Assembly: GCA_026002715.1 (NCBI GenBank)
Contig: BOCC01000092.1
Coordinates: 1-8,835, forward strand
Direction: 5' to 3'
Source of the DNA: Synergistales bacterium
Lineage (GTDB): Bacteria > Synergistota > Synergistia > Synergistales > Aminobacteriaceae
DNA length: 8,835 nt
Both the position numbers and the translations under genes were made by a program. The notes beneath the pieces were generated by a model. It was not told the origin of the DNA, did not search any database, and saw only the letters and a list, made by a program, of their open reading frames with translations. Positions 1-5,322 of the stretch are shown piece after piece; the first letter of the stretch is position 1, and every line of letters starts with the position of its first letter.

Positions 1-2
1 TA

Positions 3-104
3 CAAAGACATAACCTCACCGGGAGTTTTGATTGGGATTCTCTATCATTCGCAATTGAAGATGAGTACGCCCAAAACTATGAATACATGAAGAACAATTC
101 ATAA
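3..104 (+). CDS. Possible C-terminal end of an unidentified protein (partial, enters from the left edge)
   Basis: Frame 3 is open from the first bases to a TAA at 102-104 and reads 33 codons, ending EYAQNYEYMKNNS. The fragment is acidic and aromatic, with well-spread residues such as GSFDWDSLSFAIEDE, which looks like real coding sequence. Frame 1 is also open, for 29 codons, so the evidence is only compositional. I do not recognise the family. The 5' part lies outside the window. Confidence 0.3.
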   Translation, partial: QRHNLTGSFDWDSLSFAIEDEYAQNYEYMKNNS

Positions 105-490
105 CAGTGGATAGGTGGTTGTTTTCAAACGAAGCGACATAGCCGGATTATCGTGGAAACGACCGTCCTTGGTTGGTTGCTCTTTTTTATGCGTTTGCCC
201 TGGGGCTGATGCCTTGAGACTTGACCCTGCAGCATCGGAAAAGAGCGATGGGCAGAGAGACGAATTTGGAGAAGGCGGAGAATTCGGGAAGGCTATGGAC
301 ATTCTGATTTTCATGTTATACAATCATGACAAAGCACCTCTTTTGCTGGTTTTTGGTTTTTCACAGAACAAATTATCCAATAAATGAGGTGCTTTTTCAA
401 TAGCTAAATCAAGCTATAATCAACGTTTTATACACATCTTTTCGCTGCGAAAGTTGAGACCCTTTACCGCAGATTCATCGGAAGACAACT
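105..490. other. Gene-poor stretch between the left-edge fragment and the transposon
   Basis: Short open frames exist on both strands (for example 115-387 plus and 99-323 minus). None has a convincing ribosome binding site, domain or protein-like composition. The only clear structure is the inverted repeat at 331-395. A TATAAT at 415-420 sits just after a small TAGCT/AGCTA dyad (401-416), but no good -35 box is visible. The stretch may be degraded mobile DNA. I could not match it to the missing N-terminal part of the IS1634 transposase found at 3389. Confidence 0.4.
331..395. repeat. 10-bp perfect inverted repeat with 45-nt loop, T-run on the right
   Basis: AAAGCACCTC at 331-340 is the exact reverse complement of GAGGTGCTTT at 386-395, and the right arm runs into five T residues (393-397). 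As RNA on the plus strand it could act as a long-loop terminator. Equally, it could be the terminal repeats of a tiny non-autonomous element. The 45-nt loop is long for a classical intrinsic terminator. Confidence 0.5.
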
Positions 491-493
491 TTG

Positions 494-526
494 GGTGGAA
501 TTTAGGTTTACTTAGGTGGAATTTAG
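494..526 (+). repeat. Left-end direct repeats of the transposon (GGTGGAATTTAG x2, 21-bp period)
   Basis: GGTGGAATTTAG occurs at 494-505 and again at 515-526, a spacing of two helical turns. Such spaced direct repeats at a transposon edge are typical of transposase-binding sites in Mu/Tn7-like elements. The right end carries the similar string GGCGGACATTTAG at 3376-3388, but in the same orientation rather than inverted, so the exact architecture is unclear. Confidence 0.5.
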
Positions 527-594
527 TTTTTCCGGTGACCGAATCCATAAACACGGGAAACGCGGACGGCACGTCCACGCGCATGGAAAAAAGT

Positions 595-1122
595 ATGGTA
601 TTAATCCACCAATTATGTTCTGCGCATTGTAATATTATAGACTTTTAGCTTCTTGTGTTTGCAATGGTTTTCGCGGATACTTCACGACAAAAACGCACGA
701 CTTTATTGCCGGGTTAATATTCCGTGCAGAGAATCCGTTGCACGGTCTGCGGCAAGACCTTCACTATATTGCTTCCTATCATGCTACCCCACAAACACTA
801 TGCGGCTCCGGAAATAGAACAGGTACTTCAAGAACAAGAAGACTCTGAAGCTCCTCCGCATGAATGCGCGGCGGAAGAAAGCACTCTTTACAGGTGGAGG
901 CGTGAATTCCCTGTCGTTTTGACCAATCTCGCTTCTCATCTTGAGTCTTTATGTAACTCCAAAGTATCTCTGCTTAGAGCGGCGCGTCCATTGCAAAGAG
1001 TCTATGAGGCGTTGCAAAAAGCCTATGAAACTCTCGAATCTTTTGTAAAGCCTTCTTCTGGTTCTTCTCGTCTGGCCTTTGCATTTTGGGCTGTCAAAAC
1101 CCACCCGGTTTGCCTTGGATGA
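595..1122 (+). pseudogene. DUF6431-type zinc-finger protein of the transposon (frameshifted)
   Basis: The best-preserved part, from 724 on, reads QRIRCTVCGKTFTI followed by LPHKHYAAPEIEQVL. This is the CxxC zinc ribbon plus the proline/histidine/tyrosine stretch that I recognise from DUF6431 proteins, which accompany DDE transposases in Clostridia and Synergistota. Just upstream another frame reads CNGFRGYFTTKT and ends GLIFR near 720, and it joins smoothly to QRIRC if one frameshift at about 715-725 is repaired. Further upstream, ATG at 595 opens MVLIHQLCSAHC, a plausible first cysteine pair, but it runs into a stop at 646-648, so a second lesion is needed. A C-terminal helix-turn-helix-like region (STLYRWRREFP) is present. 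The family probably binds DNA and assists or regulates transposition; that role is inference. The 595 start is tentative. Confidence 0.65.
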
Positions 1123-1184
1123 CCGCCCGTTCGGTTTTACACTCCTTTTAGTCTCAGGTTTTCTATAAAGAAGGGGTGTTTTGT

Positions 1185-2401
1185 ATGAAGGAGAAGGTCA
1201 TAGAGGCCGAAGCATTGAGACGTTTTGCTCTCATTTCCCCTCTTTTGGAAGAAGGAATCTCTGTTCCTGAAGCCGCACAGAGGAGATGCGCGTTGCTCGG
1301 AAAAGAAGATATTTGCGAGCGGACACTGCGGCGTTGGATTGCATGGACTGTCGCGCAGGGAACGTAATGACAAAGGTATGAGTAAAGCTGTAGAACCTGA
1401 AGCATTAGCGTTGGCCGAGCAAATGAGGCGAGAACTTCCGCGCCGCAGCGCCGGGTTGTTGTGTGAGCTTTTAGAACGAGAAGGATTCAAGGTGGCGCGT
1501 TCTACTCTTGAGCGTCAGTTGCGTGTGAAAGGTTTTTCAGGCAAACAGCTCGCTAAGGAGGCGAACGGGACTCCTCAGACAAGGCGTTTCGTCAGAGTTG
1601 GCCGTAACACATTATGGCAAAGCGACGTGAAGTACGGGCCGTATCTGCCTGACCCTCAAAATCCTAAGAGGAAGTTTAGAACGTATCTGTTGACGACGTC
1701 ACTCGCTTAGCGGTACACGCAGAGTTCTACGCCGACCAAAAACAGCCCATCTTAGAGGATGGACTGCGAAAGGCTATTCTCCGGTACGGTTCAAGCCTTT
1801 ACGTGGACAACGGGAAAATCTTCACGCGGTTAGCTTGTGCCAAGCTCAACATTCGTCACCTCAAAGCTCGTCCCTACAGCCCCGAAGCAAAAGGTAAGGT
1901 TGAACGCCGAACGGTCGAAGGCTTCTTGGCTGAGTTGTCCTTGCAAAAGGCGCGAGACGTTGGAAGAATTGAACAGTCTATTCAGCGCTTGGCTTTCCGA
2001 AGTAACAAGCCCCACAGCGCTTTAGATGGCAAAACACCCGTTGACACATTTGCCTCTGACAGCGCTTCCTTGCATTTTCACAGCTTAGAAACACTTGCAG
2101 ATGCAAGCCGAACGAGTAGTGGATAAAACCGGCTGTCTCAACCTAAACGGCAAAGTTTACGACGCCGGAGCCGAGTGGAGAAGGAAAAAGCTTCGACCCG
2201 TTCAATTTCGACGAAATTCAGCTTTGCTATGAAGGAGAGCTGAAGAAAGTCGTCAGGGCGGCGCAGATATTTGAACATAACTCTACGCAGAAGGTGGAAC
2301 AGGCTGCTGAATCCAGAGTACTGAAGACGTTCATCCTTGAGCAGCAAAAACGCTTCAAGAAGACGAGCGGTGCTTTTCGTTTAGGAACCGAAGAGGCATG
2401 A
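1185..2401 (+). pseudogene. DDE integrase-type transposase (multiply frameshifted)
   Basis: The ancestral protein can be read across frames. It starts at ATG 1185 (AAGGGG ribosome site at 1171-1176) with a helix-turn-helix region ending ERTLRRWIA. The frame breaks near 1340 and resumes as GLSRRERNDKGMSKAV. Next comes the first catalytic Asp in TLWQSDVKYG, then a break near 1695. It resumes as DVTRLAVHAEFYADQ, with the second Asp in SLYVDNGKIF and the third acidic residue in SPEAKGKVER. More breaks follow near 1960, 2010, 2100 and 2190. The last segment (FDEIQLCYEGELKKVV onward) ends at TGA 2399-2401, overlapping the ATPase ATG. Judged against what the family normally shows (for example VERFNR, RWLRL), several two- to six-codon blocks are missing. 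The integrase core is of the rve/IS481-Mu type. In intact elements it cuts and joins the transposon ends. It is non-functional here. Confidence 0.85.
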
Positions 2402-3206
2402 GTATGAACATGCAGGGGACATACGAGGAATATTTCGGCTTTAACGCCACACCTTTCGGACGCGATATTCCCGTGGCCGAATTGATGAGAAGCGGTAAAT
2501 GGAACGAGATGACCGGACGCCTTATACACATCGCCAAAACAAGAGGCTTCGGGCTTTTCACCGGAGAAACTACGGCGTTAAGACGAATGGCGGCTGAGTT
2601 GGATAAAAACCGCCATAGGATTTTGTACGTGTACGACTCAGACTTAACGCCGCGCAATTTTTACGTGGAGACACTGCATCAGTTGGGGCATACTCCGAGG
2701 TTTTACAGGGGGGACGCGAAACGACAGCTGACAGTTGCGCTGAATGAAATAACCCAAGGAGGTCAGATTCCCGTCATTGTGGTAGACGAAGCACACTTGC
2801 TTTCTCATGAGATGCTTGAAGAGATTCGTTTTTTGTTAAATCTCGAAATGGACTCGAAAAGCTCGTGTTCGTTAATATTAGTAGGACAGACAGAGCTACG
2901 CTCGAAGTTGAAGCTCCAAATTCACTAGGCTATAGACGGGCGTGTGGATATGCGTTTTCACCTTGAAGATATGAGCCATGAGGAAACGGTCACATATGTA
3001 AAACGGCACTTAGACCAAGTTAAATGTCCGCGTGAAATATTTACGGAACAGGCTCTGCAGGTAATTCACGATTTTATTCGGGCGGAAGGCCTCGGAAGGT
3101 GAATAAGGTGTCTCACGCTTGTCTTATGGCCGCCGCAAGCCAGAAGAAACAGTTGGTTGACGATTACTTGGTGAAAGAGGTCATTATGAGCGAGTTGGAA
3201 GTTTAG
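2398..3206 (+). pseudogene. AAA ATPase of the transposon, ExeA/TniB/IstB-like (P-loop deleted, nonsense and frameshift)
   Basis: The start MSMNMQGTYEEYFGF with TPFGRDIP is the typical N-terminus of ExeA-like transposon ATPases. Walker B is intact as VIVVDEAHLL (residues 126-135), and a sensor-like LILVGQTELR follows (159-168). The Walker A region reads GLFTGETTALRR (52-63). The expected glycine-rich loop with its lysine (GxxGxGKTT) is missing about five residues between GE and TTAL, so ATP binding should be lost. A TAG at 2926-2928 interrupts KLKLQIH-AIDGRVDMRF; a single C-to-T change from a Gln codon would explain it. The frame stays open to a stop at 3100-3102 after EGLGR. A frameshift near 3095 then restores RKVNKVSHACLMAAAS, ending SELEV at TAG 3204-3206. 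In intact relatives this protein directs target choice and activates the transposase. Confidence 0.85.
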
Positions 3207-3214
3207 CTTATCCT

Positions 3215-3336
3215 ATTTGTCCGGGGACTTATACTCAAGTGCTGAATAATTTGCCAGAATCCAAAGAGATAAGTTCTGCCGCTTAATTGACTGTCTGGTA
3301 AATTTGAAGGCAAATGAGTATATCTCCCGGACAAAT
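3215..3336. repeat. Long imperfect inverted repeat between the ATPase stop and the transposon right end
   Basis: Bases 3215-3236 (ATTTGTCCGGGG then ACTTATACTC) pair with 3316-3336 (GAGTATAT then CTCCCGGACAAAT) with only two or three mismatches or gaps over about 22 bp. Inside, AATTTGCCAG near 3248 pairs with CTGGTAAATT near 3295 (one G-T pair), so the structure extends inward. It may be a transcription terminator for the transposon operon, an inverted pair of transposase sites (both arms carry TGTCCGG/CCGGACA), or a remnant of an older small element. Confidence 0.55.
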
Positions 3337-3388
3337 TCTTCGGGTTCTTTTTACGGACATTTTTATAGAGTTGGTGGCGGACATTTAG
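3328..3388 (+). repeat. Right-end CGGACA repeats of the transposon
   Basis: CGGACA appears at 3328-3333, 3354-3359 and 3378-3383, each followed by an A/T-rich tract (AATT, TTTT, TTTA), at 26- and 24-bp intervals. The last copy ends directly at the junction with the IS1634 coding sequence. The regular spacing suggests transposase-binding sites; no family consensus was available to compare. Confidence 0.5.
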
Positions 3389-3793
3389 CGTGAGCTGCTA
3401 CAAGACGAGGAGATAATTGAAATCTACAGAGGGCTTTGGAAGATAGAAGAATCGTTCAAAGTGACAAAATCCGATCTCGATACCCGTCCTGTTTACTTAT
3501 CGAGAGAAGACCATATACAGGCTCATTTTCTTATTTGCTTTCTGTCTCTTGTAATTATCAGGATTTTAGAACGTCGATTAGGTAATGTCTACAGCGTTTC
3601 AAGAATAATCGAAAGTCTCAGTAACGCCTCATGTTCTGCATTGGAAGAAAACTGGTACGTTTTAGACTATGCCGACGAAATTACGAAAGCGATATATGAG
3701 AAACTCGGAATAGACCTGAGGCATAAATATCTGAGGTTAGGCGATATAAGAAAAATTATTGGAGATACTAAAAAACCTGATTCCCCAACATAA
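3389..3793 (+). pseudogene. IS1634-family transposase, C-terminal fragment
   Basis: The frame opens immediately after a TAG at 3386-3388 and reads RELLQDEEIIEIYRG followed by LWKIEESFKVTKSDL. This is the conserved segment around the last catalytic glutamate (YRGLW..EESF) of IS4-superfamily, IS1634-type transposases. The RPV and HIQAHFLICF segments that follow belong to the same family. About 134 codons remain, ending at TAA 3791-3793. Full proteins of this family are roughly 500-600 residues, so some three quarters is missing. Unlike the neighbouring transposon genes, this fragment shows no internal damage. The truncation point coincides with the right end of the DDE/AAA element, which points to insertion as the cause. 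The N-terminal part was not found left of the element. Confidence 0.85.
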
Positions 3794-3825
3794 AAACTTG
3801 ATTTCACAACAACTTTAATCAAATT

Positions 3826-3872
3826 AAAAGACCACATAACCCATTGCTTCGCAATGCTTTATGTGGTCTTTT
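3826..3872. terminator. Strong bidirectional hairpin terminator
   Basis: AAAAGACCACATAA (3826-3839) is the perfect complement of 3859-3872, giving a 14-bp stem. A second hairpin CATTGC-TTC-GCAATG (3842-3856) stacks inside it. A-tract and T-tract flanks on the two sides allow termination in either direction. It lies 32 bp after the IS1634 stop codon and may be the native terminator of that insertion sequence. Confidence 0.8.
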
Positions 3873-3879
3873 TCTTGGT

Positions 3880-4051
3880 GTTTGCTGCAAAAGTCAGGAT
3901 ATTTACCCACAGAAGACTATACCATAATCACTTATAATCCGCAACTATTTTTGTCATAAAACTTGACAAGAAAATCTCCCTGCAACGCGGCAACCGCAAG
4001 GGATTATGAAAGTTTATTTATTGCTGTTGCTGCAGAAGTGGGGAGGAAATA
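3880..4051. other. Non-coding leader region with a stem-loop
   Basis: No solid gene is visible. A stem-loop is formed by TCCCT (3977-3981) with AGGGA (3999-4003), enclosing GCGG (3987-3990) with CCGC (3994-3997). There is a TTGACA at 3963-3968 without a -10 box at proper distance, and a TATAAT at 3933-3938 without a good -35 box. The region is probably the promoter and 5' leader for the small ORF and ridA, but no promoter can be assigned confidently. Confidence 0.35.
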
Positions 4052-4174
4052 ATGACGAATCACGAACAGAAGTTCGGCGATGGTTTTCGTGAGTTCAATC
4101 GATTTTATGGTAAACTTTCACTTGGGTTGCAGATCAAGAAACATATTTTGAGAATGGAGGAGGGTGTATTATGA
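4052..4174 (+). CDS. Hypothetical 40-residue small ORF translationally coupled to the RidA-family gene
   Basis: ATG 4052 is preceded by a strong ribosome binding site, GGGGAGGAAAT (4040-4050). The frame begins MTNHEQKFGDGFREF and closes with EEGVL at TGA 4172-4174. The stop overlaps the downstream ATG at 4171 as ATGA, the classic arrangement of coupled genes. No domain is recognised; the peptide is basic with mixed character and has no signal or membrane segment. It could be a short leader or coupling peptide, or the remnant of a longer gene lost to the mobile elements just upstream. A competing 28-codon frame from ATG 4006 overlaps it and has a weaker ribosome site, so reality as a protein is uncertain. 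Confidence 0.4.
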   Translation: MTNHEQKFGDGFREFNRFYGKLSLGLQIKKHILRMEEGVL

Positions 4175-4617
4175 TGAAGAAATTTATGGTGATGGTATTC
4201 GCGTTTGTTTTGCTGACGGCGTCGACGGCGCACGCTCAAGGGAAAGTGGTGAGTACGGAGAAGGCTCCTAAGGCAATTGGTCCGTACAGCCAGGCGGTCT
4301 GGGCAGGTAACGTGCTGTTTCTTTCGGGGCAAATCGGACTCGTTCCCGAAACAGGGAAGATTATCGAAGGCGGCACTCTGGCGCAAGCAGAACAGATATT
4401 CAAGAACATCGGCGCGATCCTTGAATCTCAAAACCTTGGATTCAAAGACATCGTAAAAGTCACGGTATTTGGGATGGATATCAAGGAGTTTCCCGATGTG
4501 AATAAGCTTTACGCAACATTTTTCCCGGAGAATCCTCCCGCGCGTTCTTTTGTCCAAGTCTCCGCTCTTCCCGCAGGCGCGGCTATCGAAATAGAGGTTG
4601 TGGCTTATAAAGAATAA
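4171..4617 (+). CDS. ridA: Secreted RidA/YjgF/UK114-family protein (reactive intermediate deaminase-like)
   Basis: RidA enzymes hydrolyse reactive enamine/imine intermediates made by PLP enzymes such as threonine dehydratase, and act as trimers. The mature part is a full-length Rid domain: STEKAPKAIGPYSQAV at the start, FLSGQIGLVPETG, KVTVFGMDI, then NPPARSFVQVSALP with the substrate-binding Arg, and AAIEIEVVAYKE with the Glu typical of the RidA subgroup. The unusual part is residues 1-23: two Met, two Lys, a hydrophobic core (FMVMVFAFVLLTAS) and an AHA-Q cleavage site, a standard Sec signal peptide. It is therefore probably exported, whereas most RidA proteins are cytosolic. Two ATG codons (4171, 4174) follow GGAGGAGGG at 4156-4164; either may be used. 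The first overlaps the stop of the preceding small ORF. A strong terminator follows, so it ends its transcript. Confidence 0.9.
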   Translation: MMKKFMVMVFAFVLLTASTAHAQGKVVSTEKAPKAIGPYSQAVWAGNVLFLSGQIGLVPETGKIIEGGTLAQAEQIFKNIGAILESQNLGFKDIVKVTVFGMDIKEFPDVNKLYATFFPENPPARSFVQVSALPAGAAIEIEVVAYKE

Positions 4618-4625
4618 TAACCGTA

Positions 4626-4648
4626 CCCCCGGCATAGCCGGGGGTTTA
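4626..4648 (+). terminator. Intrinsic terminator after the RidA-family gene
   Basis: CCCCCGGC (4626-4633) pairs perfectly with GCCGGGGG (4637-4644) around an ATA loop and is followed by TTTAT. It lies 8 bp beyond the stop codon and separates this gene from the toxin-antitoxin operon. The T-run is short, but the all-GC-rich 8-bp stem is very stable. Confidence 0.85.
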
Positions 4649-4736
4649 TCAATCACTATCATGGTTTGCGACCCTGACGGGTTTCCGCCCTCCTCCGCCG
4701 GCTGAAATATCAACCTCACGCGTCTGTAAGGAATAA

Positions 4737-4757
4737 TGCTCAAAATATTGTACAATA
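4737..4757. promoter_or_regulatory. Probable YefM(-YoeB) operator and promoter -10 region
   Basis: TATTGTACAATA (4746-4757) is a perfect 12-bp palindrome with the core TGTACA. TGTACA-core palindromes are the known binding sites of E. coli YefM-YoeB, where two sites lie 12 bp apart centre to centre. Here a degenerate TGCTCA (4737-4742) is centred exactly 12 bp upstream. The palindrome overlaps a likely -10 box, TACAAT (4751-4756), so binding would block transcription, giving autoregulation. No good -35 box is visible. Confidence 0.65.
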
Positions 4758-4777
4758 ATAAGCGCAATAACACGATA

Positions 4778-4819
4778 AGAGGAGATTATTTTATGTTGAG
4801 AGGAGATGATTTTATGTTG
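4778..4819 (+). repeat. 21-bp tandem duplication of the antitoxin ribosome binding site and start codon
   Basis: Bases 4778-4798 and 4799-4819 are adjacent copies of a 21-bp unit differing at one base (T versus G at the tenth position). Each copy contains AGAGGAGAT, a six- to seven-base spacer and ATGTTG. Because 21 is divisible by three, both ATGs (4793 and 4814) are in the same frame, so translation could begin at either. Confidence 0.85.
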
Positions 4820-5062
4820 GCCGTAAATTATTCCACCGTGCGCAACAACCTGAAAAACTACTGTGATAAAGTCACTGACGAGTACGAAACTGTAATCATC
4901 ACCCGTAAAGACGAAAAAAATGTTGTCTTGGTTAGCCTTGATGAATATAACGTCATGATGAAAGCCGTAAAAAACGCCGCTTATTTGGCTAAGGTTGACA
5001 GGTCGATGGCACAGCTTGCTAAAGGTGAGGGAAAAGTACATGAGCTGATTGAGGTTGGCTGA
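4814..5062 (+). CDS. yefM: YefM/Phd-family antitoxin
   Basis: This is the antitoxin of a type II toxin-antitoxin pair. It binds and neutralises YoeB and represses its own operon. From ATG 4814 the product is 82 residues, the usual size. It starts MLAVNYSTVRNNLKNYCDKV, the DNA-binding Phd/YefM fold, continues with ETVIITRKDEKNVVLVS and LDEYNVMM, and has a charged C-terminal tail that should wrap the toxin. An alternative in-frame ATG at 4793, inside the first copy of the duplicated start region, would add seven residues (MLRGDDF). I prefer 4814 because homologues begin near this point and the copy before it has a good ribosome site. The stop TGA (5060-5062) shares one base with the toxin ATG, so translation is coupled. 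Confidence 0.93.
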   Translation: MLAVNYSTVRNNLKNYCDKVTDEYETVIITRKDEKNVVLVSLDEYNVMMKAVKNAAYLAKVDRSMAQLAKGEGKVHELIEVG

Positions 5063-5322
5063 TGACAAAAATCTGGTCGGACGATGCTTGGGACGATTAT
5101 TTGACGTGGCAGACCGAGGATAAAAAGACACTGAAACGTATAAACGCATTGATTAAGGATATAGAGAGAAACGGCGTGGCTACGGGCATCGGAAAACCGG
5201 AGCGTTTGAAGTACCGCGACGCGTGGAGTAGGAGGATTGATCACGCGAATAGGCTTCTTTATGACGTGGACGCGGACAACAACCTTTTGATAATCGCTTG
5301 CTGTGGACATTATGACGAATAG
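5062..5322 (+). CDS. yoeB: YoeB/Txe-family mRNA-cleaving toxin
   Basis: YoeB toxins are ribosome-dependent endoribonucleases that cleave mRNA in the A site and arrest growth until neutralised by YefM. The 86-residue length is standard. The N-terminus TKIWSDDAWDDYLTW, the middle KKTLKRINALIKDI, GIGKPERLK and WSRRIDHANRLLYDV follow the family closely. The expected catalytic residues are present: Glu47, Arg64, His83 and Tyr84 (numbering from this sequence). The toxin therefore looks active. ATG 5062 overlaps the antitoxin stop by one base and there is no separate promoter. The last 13 bp overlap the end of the opposing minus-strand gene at 5310, and no terminator is visible between them. Confidence 0.95.
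   Translation: MTKIWSDDAWDDYLTWQTEDKKTLKRINALIKDIERNGVATGIGKPERLKYRDAWSRRIDHANRLLYDVDADNNLLIIACCGHYDE

Larger units (their letters stand above)
491..3388 (+). mobile_element. Degenerate three-gene transposon: DUF6431 - DDE transposase - AAA ATPase
   Basis: Three collinear pseudogenes form the cargo-free core of a Mu/IS481-like transposon: a zinc-finger DUF6431 protein, a DDE integrase-type transposase and an ExeA/TniB/IstB-like AAA ATPase. The transposase and ATPase frames overlap by ATGA at 2398-2401, as in an intact ancestral operon. Ends are placed from repeats. Two copies of GGTGGAATTTAG lie 21 bp apart at the left (494-505, 515-526). Three CGGACA repeats lie at the right (3328, 3354, 3378). 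The right boundary is supported because in-frame IS1634 transposase sequence starts at 3389. The left boundary is less sure, since I could not find the matching half of the IS1634 gene there. No target-site duplication was recognised. The element cannot move by itself. Confidence 0.8.

Noticed and set aside
115..387. 90-codon plus-strand frame near the left edge
   Set aside because: No ribosome binding site and no recognisable domain; it runs through the inverted repeat at 331-395 and ends within it.
4105..4773. Long minus-strand open frame (222 codons) opposite the RidA-family gene
   Set aside because: It is antisense to a well-supported gene and continues through its terminator; the translation is rich in Arg, Cys and His with no domain or ribosome site.
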